A stretch of 64,000 bases of DNA from the NCBI GenBank assembly GCA_028583405.1, contig CM053263.1, forward strand, positions 4,130,715-4,194,714. Direction: 5' to 3'. Position numbers and translations under genes: made by a program. Shown in pieces: positions 48,090 to 59,816 of the stretch. Below the pieces are notes generated by a model. The model saw only the letters and a list, made by a program, of their open reading frames with translations. It ran no database searches and was not told the DNA's origin. Position 1 is the stretch's first letter, and the number at the start of each line of letters is the position of its first letter. The DNA comes from Pogonophryne albipinna. Taxonomy: Eukaryota; Chordata; Actinopteri; Perciformes; Artedidraconidae.

Positions 48090-48276
48090 TCCTTCATTTC
48101 TGCTATGGTCCATGGGCGGTAGACGAATGAAGGACCAGCATGTCCAGCCACCTGGATCATGGGACAGATGAGATTAGGCTCTTCGTCCTCCTGGTCGCTC
48201 TGGTCGTCCTCCCTTCTGCGGGGGTGTTCTTTCTTGTAGAGTTCAGCTCTCTCCCACTCGTCTCTCTTCTTTTTCT

Positions 48277-48954
48277 CTATCTTTTTCTCTTTCTCTCTCC
48301 GTTCGTCTTCCTCCGTAGCTGCTTCGGCGGTGTGTGGTATGTTGACCTCTGGCTCAGCAGCAGCCTCCGCAGCACGCAGCAGAACGGGTGAAGGGGGGGG
48401 AATGGAAACCCATGGTCGAGGAGAGGGTCCCTCACGCCTGTGAAAGAGGGATACAGAGAAGTGGTCTGTGGGTTATATGGTGGGGGGAAAGCCTTCTCTT
48501 TTTCCTTATCACCCTCATCGGCAACCTGTATTTTCTTTATTGCCGCGGCCAACTGCCTTCTTTCACGGCACTCTGCTTCATCCTCCCAGTATTTTAAACA
48601 CTTTCTGTGAGTGTCCAGCTCCTCTAAGTCTTTTACTTTAACTTTACTCTTCTTTTTCATTCCATCTTCACACTCTTGTAATTTATCCCTTAGGTTTTTT
48701 ATTTTTTATTTACTCAAAGAACCTCCCTTTGGAAATCCGAACATTTCCGTCCAGATATTTAATTTAGACAGACTGTTTTCACCATGTTTTGCTCGCATGA
48801 CACCCACAATCGGACCCTCAAGAGGGTGTACTAGCCCCCTACTCTGCTTTGCTCCCATAACAAAGTCTTTAAGTGTTACCTGAACACCCCGTGTTACCAA
48901 AACACTATTTTTCACCCGTCGGTGATGTGATACTAGTTCCCTTGTACAAATCAC
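48277..48954 (-). pseudogene. Degraded retroviral gag
   Basis: Two readable blocks on the minus strand are separated by stops and a frame change near 48700. The first (48954-48706) looks like the start of a matrix protein and includes WTEMFGFPKGG. The second (48660-48277) is very rich in Lys and Glu and carries PPPY, the late-domain motif that retroviral Gag proteins use to recruit budding machinery. The expected start codon is not evident, so I give only the extent. Nothing after it survives because of the gap. Confidence 0.6.
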
Positions 48955-49249
48955 CCAAAAACTGATCGTAAACCCTGGTTACGACAGATATACCAAATAT
49001 CCTACTTTCGAGCAGTCCCTCTCATAAATGTCATGGAGTTTAATTACGTTTAACTTTAAACAATTTAGACACTGTACATCTCACCGAGTATTGATAGCCT
49101 TTTGAGTTCGTTGGATCTCGTGAAGTCAATCGGTTCCACCCCGGCGCTGGTCCTCTCGTCCCGTACGGTTTCTGTCGAGGTAGAGGAGAATCCGAGGATC
49201 CTGGAGCGACCACCAGCATCCGTAGGTGTCCCCAATCGAACTTGCAGAG

Positions 49250-49267
49250 ATCCTGCCGACAACGCCA
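49250..49267 (-). other. Retroviral primer-binding site, tRNA-Ser type
   Basis: On the plus strand this reads ATCCTGCCGACAACGCCA, which matches the 3' end of vertebrate tRNA-Ser(AGA/UGA) plus CCA (as I recall it) at 17 of 18 positions. On the retroviral strand it begins TGGCG, three bases after the LTR end, the normal place for a primer-binding site. Confidence 0.65.
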
Positions 49268-49270
49268 AGT

Positions 49271-49730
49271 TGTTACGGAAATCTTAGACCTAGTCAATAC
49301 TGTGGAGTTACACGAGTCAGAATGATCAAACAATAAATGGTGAAACAAACAGAGTTGTCTTTCTGGTTATTTATTTGAATATTCAAAGACACAGGTCTCA
49401 CAGAGTATAGGATAGTCTGCAGGAGTGTGCGCAATAGTCACAAAATAGCAAAGCTTATATACAAGAAAGGGCGGGCAGACAGAGTTTCCTCAGAAATCTG
49501 CTTTCACACGGTCTCATATTGTTATGGGAGTTCAAACTTTGTGTGAAGAGGAGTAGTTTCAACATAGTCTGCCAAATCAGCTCTGTGGCCTTGAAGCGCT
49601 TGGGAATAAAAACCCTCATTAGAGTATGCAGAGAAAACAGCACATATCAGGAAATTGTATAGTTGTTAGACAATGCTTTTAGAAGCATTTGGTTTTACCA
49701 TATAAGGTAACATAAGAAATTGCCACTACA
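49271..49730 (-). repeat. Retroviral LTR (about 460 bp)
   Basis: On the minus strand the segment begins TGTAGTGGC and ends CCGTAACA, so it has the TG...CA ends of an LTR. In the right order it contains a TATA box (TATATAAGC, 49462-49454) and a poly(A) signal AATAAA (49375-49370), giving U3, R and U5. Its inner end lies three bases from the primer-binding site. The outer limit is inferred from the TG end only. Confidence 0.65.
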
Positions 49731-50159
49731 GGTGTAAAGGAGGATTTTTGAGAAAAAAGTGAAATACACAGTGTAGGACCCATTTATATCCACTAAAACC
49801 TCATGGTAACATCAAGAATCCTACATTAGCATTAGCAGTGTTGTATTTAAAGAAGACATATTATGCTCATTTTCAGGTTCATATTTGTATTTTGTGCCTT
49901 TACTCTGACATGTTTCCATTCTTTAATGTTCTAAAAGATCTTTATTTTATACTGCCTGCACTCTAAAAACAAATGCCTTGGCTCAACAAAGAAAATCAAC
50001 GCAACAGTTTGCATCAATATTTATTGAGTTAAGACAACTTCTAATGAGATTGTCTTAAAGCAACAAAGTTATTTGAGTTAGGGGAGAAGGCTTTTCCTCT
50101 ACAATCAGAGGTGTTTTTATTACCACTTACTTAATAATTGGTATTATATACACAAGTTT

Positions 50160-50385
50160 TGAAGTTGATTACTCAAAAGATGAAGTTGTTCCAACTAGTT
50201 TTACCACATGATTTAAAAGGAATTTTAAGTTGTATGTACTTAATTACCCTCATTGTGAACACACGTTTTTAAGTTGATTACTCCAAAAATTAAGTTGTTC
50301 CAACTTGTTTTTACCGTATGATTTAAAAGGAATTTTAAGTTGTATGTACTTAATTACCATCATTGTGAACACACGTTTTTAAGTT
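50160..50385. repeat. About 111-bp tandem duplication
   Basis: Two adjacent copies share AAGTTGATTACTC, GATTTAAAAGGAATTTTAAG, TTGTATGTACTTAATTACC and GAACACACGTTTTTAAGTTG, with few differences. A third partial unit starts after 50385. The AAGTTG-rich composition is typical of a dispersed fish repeat. Confidence 0.8.
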
Positions 50386-50599
50386 GACAACCATTTATAA
50401 ATTAAGTTGCTCCAAATATATTGTATTCAATAGTTTTTTTTCTTAGCTTTTTCATGTTTTTGCTTTGTTAATGCCATTGAACACGTCTTTTGATCAGATT
50501 GACAGCTACGGTGAGACGATCTCCCTAGTAGCTCCGTAAAGGTACGTGTTGTGATGTCTGTGTTTGCTTCCCCTGTCGCGAGTTCGGATCACTCAGTGA

Positions 50600-51124
50600 T
50601 GATACTCAACCCAGTCTCATGGCATTTCGTGTTCACCAACACGATTTTTAATCTATTGATTCGTGTTCACCACCACGATTTCCCCCTTTTTTTCGTGTTG
50701 CACAGCACGATTTTAAAAGCAATGTATTTCTACTGGTAATGTGTTTCGTGCCTGCAGCACTTCTTTTTCTCCGGTCGGGTCGTGGAAGACCGGAAGCTGT
50801 GTGGTTCATAAAAACATGTTCTTTCTCAATATCAAGCCACAATTATTGCTTTTATTTTAAATCGTATAATTTCTGACTTTTGTTGCCGTCTGTGAGGAAA
50901 ATAAATGGGGCTCAGAGCCTCAGAATACAGAAATCTGTATTTTTTAATCTTTTTTTCCTTCTAATTTGTTATTCTTTTCAAAATAACACACTTTTATTTA
51001 CTCACCAATAACACACAATTATCCTTGCTTTTATTTATTGGTTTAATTCCATAATCTCGGGCTTTTTTGGCGTCCGTCAGGAACTGAATTTCAAAATCAA
51101 AATAACCGGAAACAGACGTAGGCC
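50600..51124 (-). repeat. Dispersed repeat copy A (inverse of 61960-62510)
   Basis: This stretch is, with small differences, the reverse complement of 61960-62510. Shared landmarks include CCAGTCTCATGGCA, TTCGTGTTCACC, CTCCGGTCGGGTCGTGGAAG, AAAATAAATGGGGCTCAGAG and CCGGAAACAGACGTAGGC. The following 51125-51190 (CCGAAGACACTACACTACCC) is the inverse of part of 63380-63437, so all three belong to one family. The class is unknown and no coding frame is seen. Confidence 0.85.
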
Positions 51125-51297
51125 TCTAGGAGTTTAGGATGGCCGAAGACACTACACTACCCATAATCCCCAGCTATCATTTAGGACTACAGTCCCCGTG
51201 ATTAATCTTCAAGCTCTGGGATTGGATGTTGGAGTGGCAGTGCGCCGAGGTTACGCCGAGCGTCAAACAGCTGTTTGAAATGGAACGAAACCACGCC

Positions 51298-52321
51298 AGT
51301 AGTAACAATGCCGCTTTCGTCTCATTAGTATGCATAAAAAGTGACCGGTGACACGCCCCCAATTATGCAAATGAGCTAATTCCCGCCTCCCATTGTTCGA
51401 GATCCTTTGATGTGATTGGGTACAATCATGTTAATGAGCTAAGTCCCGCCTCCCTTTGTTCGAGATCCTTTGATGGGCTTTATAACAGGTAGGTGTGAAA
51501 AGCCCCCCTGTGTAGTGCCTTTGTTGTCTAATTCTTTGATGTGTTGATTAAGGCAGTCTCTTTGAAGTTATGTTGTCTGGCCCCTCACACCCCTTTGTAG
51601 TCTAATCCTTTGATATGAGTTGTTATAACAGGTAGGTGTGAAAAGCCCCCCTGTGTAGTGCCTTTGTTGTCTAATTCTTTGATGTGTTGATTAAGGCAGT
51701 CTCTTTGAAGTTAAGCTGTCTGCCCCCTGTCCCCTCAGGGTTGTCTAATCTAATTAGCCTTTGATGTTTTGCCCTTTGATGTGAGGTGTAATAACAGGCA
51801 GGTGTGATTTCACACTGGTGTGTTATAAGCCTTTGATGTTAATCTAGGTGTCTCTTTGAAGTTATGCGTGAGACTGTCTACCCCCCCCCGCCCCCTCCCA
51901 CCCCAGGCCTCTCCCCCTTTCTCCACCCCTTCCTTTGGCTATGAGGCTAGCAGATAGTGGGGGATGGAATTAGATGAAAATAGAAATATGCTCAAACTAA
52001 TTAAAAAGACAGTAATTTCCACTTACCAAGTCACCTTGCAAAAAAGAAAAATGGTCAAGAGACGCCTGTGACAACTTACCGCCATCCGTCCGGAGCGCCA
52101 GTCAAGAAACGAATGCCACAGCTGTGCGGGAGGCAGACGCCTACAGCCAGAGATCTTTGCACAAACTTATCTCGTGCCCTCTTTTGGTTGTGGAGTGCGT
52201 TCATGTGTGCTGGAGGAGGGGCTCTGTGAGGAAGTGGCAGATTTTCGGTTGTGTACTTTCAAATTCTAGCTCACTCGAGATGGTTTCTCCAAAATGACCT
52301 ACCCCTACCTTTAAGAACAAT

Positions 52322-52323
<2 letters not shown>
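51298..52323 (+). repeat. Left arm of the foldback element
   Basis: 1026 bp, mirrored at 57155-58180. It contains eight copies of CTTTGAT between 51410 and 51845, three of CTTTGAA, and an inner direct duplication of about 100 bp (51480-51581 and 51614-51722, sharing GGTAGGTGTGAAAAGCCCCC). The inner end is TTAAGAACAATTAACACAC, where a CA microsatellite starts. Confidence 0.9.

Positions 52324-52367
<44 letters not shown>
52324..52367. repeat. (CA)n microsatellite at the inner edge of the left arm
   Basis: A 44-bp CA run followed by CAAAGGCCAACTCCAAC and then the long GT run. Confidence 0.97.
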
Positions 52368-52368
<1 letters not shown>

Positions 52369-52382
52369 AAAGGCCAACTCCA

Positions 52383-52538
<156 letters not shown>

Positions 52539-52619
52539 CTGTCTGGTGTGGAGGCCACAGTCTGCAGGGGGTCTGTTCCTCTTCACTGGGCACAGAGATA
52601 CAACAAAAATAAAATAAAA

Positions 52620-55600
52620 CACATTTTCAGTGAAGGCTGTTTTGAACATTTGACAGATTTATGCTTAATTCTCTCAAAAAGATACTGAAAGATACACTTT
52701 TATGTTTAAAAGCTGACCACTACCATGAGATTTCGTCAAGCATCTGACTCTTAATGGCAGTTTGTCATTTTGAGGCTATTTCAGTGAAACAAGGCTGTTT
52801 TGAACATTTGACAGATTTATGCTTAATTCTCTCAAAAGGTTACCGAAAGATACACTTTTCTTTTTAAAAGCTGTCCACTACCATGAAAGTACTGGAGACT
52901 GCCCCTGTCTTGTCACATAGATTATACTATCTGTGTCGTAGTAGAAAACTCTGTGCTGTAATTTCTCCAATTCAATGTACAGTTTCAGCCAGTTTGTGAT
53001 TTTGACGCTATTTCAGTGAAACAAGGCTGTTTTGAACATTTGACAGATTTATGCTTAAATTCTCTCAGAAAGTTACTGAAAGATACACTTTTGTGCTTAA
53101 AAGCTGACCACTACCATGAAGTACTCTGTTTGAGTATATTTCGTTAGGATTCTGACTCTTAATGGCAGTTTGTGATTTTTAGGCTATTTCAGTGAAGGCC
53201 GTTTTGAACATTTGACAGATTTATGCTTAATTCTCTCAAAAAGTTACCGAAAGATACACTTTTCTTTTTTAAAAGCTGAAAAGTAGATAATGAAGTACTT
53301 TGTGTCAGTAGATTTCGTTAAGAATCTGACTCTTAATGGCAGTTTGTGATTTTGAGGCTATTTCAGTGAAGGCTGTTTTGAACATTTGACAGATTTATGC
53401 TTAATTCTCTCAGAAAGTTACCGAAAGATACACTTTTGTATTTAAAAAGCTGACCACTACCATGAAAGTACTGGAGACTGCCCCTGTCTTGTCACATAGA
53501 TTATACTATCTGTGTCGTAGTAGAAAACTCTGTGCTGTAATTTCTCCAATTCACTGTATATTTTCAGCCAGTTTGTGATTTTGACGCCATTTCAGTGAAA
53601 CAAGGCTGTTTTGAACATTTGACTGATTTATGCTTAATTCTCTCAAAAAGTTACTGAAAGATACAATTTTGTATTTAAAAGCTGACCACTACCATGAAGT
53701 ACTCTGAGTAGATTTCGCTAGGATTCTGACTCTTAATGGCAGTTTGTGATTTTGAGGCTATGTCAGTGAAGGCTGTTTTGAACATTTGACAGATTTATGC
53801 TTAATTCTCTCAAAAAGTTACTGAAAGATACACTTTTGTATTTTAAATGCTGACCACTACCATGAAGTACTCTGAGTAGATTTCGTTAAGAATCTGACTC
53901 TTAATGGCAGTTTGTCATTTTGAGGCTATGTCAGTGAAGGCTGTTTTGAACATTTGACAGATTTATGCTTAAATTCTCCGAGAAAGTTACTGAAAGATAC
54001 ACTTTTGTGTATAAAAGCTGAAAAAGTAGATAATGAAGTACTTTGTGTCAGTAGATTTCATTAGGATTCTGCCTCTTAATGGCAGTTTGTGATTTTGAGG
54101 CTATTTCAGTGAAGCCTGTTTTGAACATTTGACAGATTTATGCTTAAATTCTCTGAGAAAGTTACTGAAAGATACACTTTTGTGTTTAAAAGCTGACCAC
54201 TACCATGAAAGTACTGGAGACTGCCCCTGTCTTGTCACATAGATTATACTATCTGTGTCGTAGTAGAAAACTCTGTGCTGTAATTTCTCCAATTCACTGT
54301 ATATTTTCAGCCAGTTTGTGATTTTGACGCCATTTCAGTGAAACAAGGCTGTTTTGAACATTTGACTGATTTATGCTTAATTCTCTCAAAAAGTTACTGA
54401 AAGATACAATTTTGTATTTAAAAGCTGACCACTACCATGAAGTACTCTGAGTAGATTTCGCTAGGATTCTGACTCTTAATGGCAGTTTGTGATTTTGAGG
54501 CTATGTCAGTGAAGGCTGTTTTGAACATTTGACAGATTTATGCTTAATTCTCTCAAAAAGTTACTGAAAGATACACTTTTGTATTTAAAAAGCTGACCAC
54601 TACCATGAAGTACTCTGAGTAGATTTCGTTAAGAATCTGACTCTTAATGGCAGTTTGTCATTTTGAGGCTATGTCAGTGAAGGCTGTTTTGAACATTTGA
54701 CAGATTTATGCTTAAATTCTCCGAGAAAGTTACTGAAAGATACACTTTTGTGTATAAAAGCTGAAAAAGTAGATAATGAAGTACTTTGTGTCAGTAGATT
54801 TCATTAGGATTCTGCCTCTTAATGGCAGTTTGTGATTTTGAGGCTATTTCAGTGAAGCCTGTTTTGAACATTTGACAGATTTATGCTTAAATTCTCTGAG
54901 AAAGTTACTGAAAGATACACTTTTGTGTTTAAAAGCTGACCACTACCATGAAGTACTCTGAGTAGATTTAGTTAAGAATCTGACTCTTAATGGCAGTTTG
55001 TGATTTTGAGGCTATGTCAGTGAAGGCTGTTTTGAACATTTGACAGATTTATGTTTAAATTCTCTGAGAATGTTACTGCAAGATACACTTTTGTGTATAA
55101 AAGCTGAAAAAGTAGATAATGAAGTACTTTGTGTCAGTAGATTTAGTTAAGAATCTGACTCTTAATGGCAGTTTGTCATTTTGTGAGGCTATTTCAGTGA
55201 AGGCTGTTTTGAACATTTGACAGATTTATGTTTAAATTCTCTCAAAAAGTTACTGAAAGATACACTTTTGTTCTTAAAAAGCTGACCACTACCATGAAGT
55301 ACTCTGAGTAGATTTCGTTAAGAATCTGACTCTTAATGGCAGTTTGTCATTTTGAGGCTATGTCAGTGAAGGCTGTTTTGAACATTTGACAGATTTATGT
55401 TTAAATTCTCTGAGAAAGTTACTGAAAGATACACTTTTGTGTATAAAAGCTGAAAAGTAGATAATGAAGTACTCTGTGTCAGTAGATTTCGTTAGGATTC
55501 TGCCTCTTAATGGCAGTTTGTGATTTTGAGGCTATGTCAGTGAAGGCTGTTTTGAACATTTGACAGATTTATGCTTAAATTCTCTCAGAAAGTTACCGAA

Positions 55601-56175
55601 AGATACACTTTTGTGTTTAAAAAGCTGGCCACTACGATGAAAGTACTCTGTGTCAGGAGATTTCGTCAATCATCTGACTCTTAATGGCAGTTTGTCATTT
55701 TGAGGCTATTTCAGTGAAGGCTATTTTGAACATTTGACTGATTTATGCGTAATTCTCTCAAAAAGTTACCGAAAGATACACTTTTGTGTTTAAAAGCTGA
55801 CCACTACCATGAAAAGTACTCATGTTTTAGTAGATTTCGTCAAGCATCTGACTCTTAATGGCAGTTTGTCATTTTGAGGCTATTTCAGTGAAGGCTGTTT
55901 TGAACATTTGACAGATTTATGTTTAAATTCTCTGAGAAAGTTACTGAAAGATACACTTTTGTGTATAAAAGCTGAAAAGTAGATAATGAAGTACTTTGTG
56001 TCAGTAGATTTCGTTAAGAATCTGACTCTTAATGGCAGTTTGTGATTTTGATGCTATTTCAGTGAAGGCTGTTTTGAACATTTGACAGATTTATGCTTAA
56101 ATTCTCTGAGAAAGTTACTGAAAGATACACTTTTGTGTTAAAAAGCTGACCACTATCATGAAGTACTCTGTGTCA
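52620..56175. repeat. Internal satellite, about 20 units of about 170 bp
   Basis: Each unit carries GCTGTTTTGAACATTTGACA, GATTTATGCTTAA, GAAAGATACACTTTTGT, AAAAGCTGACCACTACCATG and CTCTTAATGGCAGTTTGT. Typical spacing is 165-175 bp, with a longer type of about 230 bp carrying ACTGGAGACTGCCCCTGTCT. A 743-bp block starting at 53461 is repeated almost without change from 54204. There is no reading frame of interest. Confidence 0.95.
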
Positions 56176-56479
56176 GGAGATTTCAGCACACAGGGTCTCT
56201 ACTGTAAACAGAAAAAACATAACATTTGTAAGTATCTAATAATATACTATCCACATAATATACTAGTTTAACCCCTACCAATTTTTTTTTTTTTAATAAT
56301 TACATGATATTATAAGATAAAAAAAAAAAAGTACTTACCAGAGTTTTTCAAGATCAGATACAGGTCAAGAAAATGCATAGAGGAGGTATGGTGCTGGCTC
56401 ATTAGCCCTCTCACTCTTCTTAGAATGATCCTGTGCAATTTTTAAAAGTTGAACTCTTATCCCCTTATAAACCAAATAA

Positions 56480-57080
56480 CAATAGCCCTTAATTAACACT
56501 AATCATTTAAAAAAACAAAAACCTTACATCTAATTTAGAGAGGACAACTAAAAAAAGTGTAAGGTGACTGTTTTAAACTAATTCCACCACATATATATCT
56601 TATTTTAACCCTATAATGTATTTACTTTAGAGAGTCCTCTCCTGCTGATATTCAGGTGTGTGTCTGCATATGGTATCTCTGCTTTAAAGAGTCCTTTATC
56701 CAGGTGATTAACGATGCTTCTTTTGTCCCCCCCACAGAGTGAAACTTAGTTATCACTATTAAAACCTAAATAAGATCTTTTTTAAATTAATATGAATACC
56801 TTCTTTGCAAACAGATACTTCCTTGTAGTTAACAGTTTCACAAAAACTTGAAAAGAAAACATCCTTAGCAAGCACTAATCATTTAAAGCAAAACCCTGAA
56901 TCAAATCTAGAGAGGACAATAACGTTTTTAGGTGTCTTAGTGAGTGAAAATTAATGGCTGTTTTATTTAGTTTGAGCGTATTTCTTTTTTAAAGACGAAC
57001 TCCATCCCCTCGCTTCTCACCTCACAGAGAGTGTCTTAATCAACATATAGATTAACATCCCAGGCTTATCTCTAACCCTC
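56480..57080. repeat. Degraded internal duplicates including arm-like sequence
   Basis: CACTAATCATTTAAA followed by AGAGAGGACAA occurs near 56492 and again near 56874, about 380 bp apart. After the second copy, 56930-57080 resembles the right arm around 57440-57520 (a GGTG.CTT.GT.AGTG pattern, TTTAGTTTGAGCGTATTTCT, CCATCCCC), then ends ACATCAAAGGCC. This looks like an older copy of arm sequence inside the element. Confidence 0.6.
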
Positions 57081-57098
57081 ACATCAAAGGCCAACTCC

Positions 57099-57101
<3 letters not shown>

Positions 57102-57154
<53 letters not shown>
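57102..57154. repeat. (GT)n microsatellite at the inner edge of the right arm
   Basis: A 53-bp GT run, preceded by CAAAGGCCAACTCCAAC and followed by TTAATTGTTCTTAAAGG. Confidence 0.97.
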
Positions 57155-57157
<3 letters not shown>

Positions 57158-58180
57158 ATTGTTCTTAAAGGTAGGGGTAGGTCATTTTGGAGAAACCATC
57201 TCGAGTGAGCTAGAATTTGAAAGTACACAACCGAAAATCTGCCACTTCCTCACAGAGCCCCTCCTCCAGCACACATGAACGCGCTCCACAACCAAAAGAG
57301 GGCACGAGATAAGTTTGTGCAAAGATCTCTGGCTGTAGGCGTCTGCCTCCCGCACAGCTGTGGCATTCGTTTCTTGACTGGCACTCCGGACGGATGGCGG
57401 TAAGTTGTCACAGGCGTCTCTTGACCATTTTTCTTTTTTGTAAGGTGACTTGGTAAGTGGAAATTACTGTCTTTTTAATTAGTTTGAGCATATTTCTATT
57501 TTCATCTAATTCCATCCCCCACTATCTGCTAGCCTCATAGCCAAAGGAAGGGGTGGAGAAAGGGGGAGAGGCCTGGGGTGGGAGGGGGCGGGGGGGGTAG
57601 ACAGTCTCACGCATAACTTCAAAGAGACACCTAGATTAACATCAAAGGCTTATAACACACCAGTGTGAAATCACACCTGCCTGTTATTAAACCTCACATC
57701 AAAGGGCAAAACATCAAAGGCTAATTAGATTAGACAACCCTGAGGGGACAGGGGGCAGACAGCTTAACTTCAAAGAGACTGCCTTAATCAACACATCAAA
57801 GAATTAGACAACAAAGGCACTACACAGGGGGGCTTTTCACACCTACCTGTTATAACAACTCATATCAAAGGATTAGACTACAAAGGGGTGTGAGGGGCCA
57901 GACAACATAACTTCAAAGAGACTGCCTTAATCAACACATCAAAGAATTAGACAACAAAGGCACTACACAGGGGGGCTTTTCACACCTACCTGTTATAAAG
58001 CCCATCAAAGGATCTCGAACAAAGGGAGGCGGGACTTAGCTCATTAACATGATTGTACCCAATCACATCAAAGGATCTCGAACAATGGGAGGCGGGAATT
58101 AGCTCATTTGCATAATTGGGGGCGTGTCACCTGTCACTTTGTATGCATACTAATGAGACGAAAGCGGCATTGTTACTACT
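57155..58180 (-). repeat. Right arm of the foldback element
   Basis: Reverse complement of 51298-52323, with eight ATCAAAG motifs between 57640 and 58075. On the plus strand CGGACGGATGGCG|GTAAGT near 57402 looks like a splice donor, but no exon is established. Confidence 0.9.
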
Positions 58181-58189
58181 ACTCACGCC

Positions 58190-59028
58190 AGACTATCCAA
58201 AACTGGAATCGAACGCCCCCCCAGAACTACACATGCTGGCTATTGTGTTTCGCAAAATGTTCTATGGGACGTCTCTACTGAACGTTCTCGTTTTTCCCAC
58301 AATTAGCAGTTGCCAGTATTAAACACATTGGTGTTATCAAATGTAAAACATATAATTAATAAATGGGTGAAAATCGCTTGTGTCCATAATGGGCAGCATT
58401 AATATATACCCACATGACAGCTCATTGTTACTTTGTAATTCTACTCCACTACAATTCAGAGGTTAACCTGGTATTTTTAGGTTAAGTTGTTTTCTTATTT
58501 AAAAGAAGACCTTAATCTAAAGTATTATTTAATGTTTAAATAAAGGTTAATTCGTTTTTCTGTTTTGCACATCCTCATATTAATATCTTTGTACATCCTG
58601 CACTAAACTTTTTTATTGTAGAGATCACTTATAGTATCTTCTTGATTTTTTATATTCTATATTTCTATCACAGACCTTCTACTTTCCCCCTATGAAAGTA
58701 TGTACTCTTAATATTTTTTTAATCAAATATAACACATAAAAACAATAATTCAATAACGTGCTTTAACCACTAGGCGGTGCACACAAGGTACACACAGCCA
58801 TAATAACTTTGTATTATTAGTGTAGGACACTTATGTATGTACAACATCTGAAGATGTGTAGTTTTATTCATGCTTTCACATAATTTTACAGCATATTGCT
58901 ATACTATTTCAGACTCAGTATTTACATTCTTATATTCAAAGAAAATCAGTAATATCTTTAAAAACTACAAGTCCTTTTATATCAGCTGTGCACCGTTATG
59001 GTGTAAATATAACCTATCTAGGGTGCAT
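58190..59028. other. No gene or clear repeat recognised
   Basis: AT-rich sequence between the foldback element and the next DNA transposon. Confidence 0.4.
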
Positions 59029-59816
59029 TCACACCTAATAGTCCGCTTCTCTGGTGTGCACCAGACCACAGTTTGTTACATTGTTTCATTTTTCAGAAGG
59101 TTCGGTCTGCGTTCACATGGGCAAAACTCAAACGAACTATAAACTTTAAACACAAGTCATGTGCACGGAAATGCTGTTCAACCATTGGTCAGACATTAAG
59201 GGGGTAAAACGCAAATCCCGGCAATTTCTACCGGAGACTCCGCCATGGAGCATCGGCACCTTCGGCAGGTTATTCTCATGCTGCTGTTAATCTGGAGACC
59301 AACAGACACTAGCGGCCCGCGCATATGATTATATAATCAGACAACGTCCGCTACGCGTCGGGATCCTGATCTGCCTGTCGGTGTTCTTTCCTCCATAATG
59401 ACCGCCTCGCTGCACATTATCCCTTATTTATAACACATATAATGAGAGACGTTCTGCAGTAAGGAGGGGCGGTTCACCGAAGACAGGTGTTCTTAAGTTT
59501 ATGTAGTTGACGGAGCGTTTTTACTTTACACGACACTGTTCAACACTTAATTCTGCTTCACTCTTTAACTAAACAACCGCGGATGTCTTGAAAGACTCTT
59601 TCGCTAAAGATTTTTGAAGACATCCGCGTTCTTGTGACACGTAAATACTGCGCTTCCTATGTTTTGGGGCGGATTGCGTTCACATCAGCAAGAACCGCTC
59701 CAGAGTTCGCAAGCAAGCGCTCCGAGACCACCTATTTTAGCGGACCAGAGTCCGGTTATTTAGTTCACTTCAGAGGTCTCGGACTGTGTTCACACTGACT
59801 CAAATGAACCGCACCA

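Larger units (their letters stand above)
48090..49730 (-). mobile_element. Endogenous retrovirus, 5' part only (LTR, leader, gag), truncated at a gap
   Basis: Read on the minus strand: one LTR (49730-49271), a primer-binding site (49267-49250), a leader, and a broken gag region (about 48954-48277) that runs into the assembly gap. No pol, env or second LTR is visible. The gag shows a frame break and a doubtful start, so this is an old inactive copy. The genus is not determined; the gag layout resembles gamma/epsilon-type fish retroviruses only loosely. Confidence 0.7.

Noticed and set aside
47315..48160. Reading frames spanning the run of N
   Set aside because: Unknown bases were read through; there is no sequence to support a protein.
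52620..56175. Regularly spaced repeats that could suggest a CRISPR array
   Set aside because: Units are long (about 170 bp) and tandem, with no unique spacers, in a vertebrate genome; this is a satellite.
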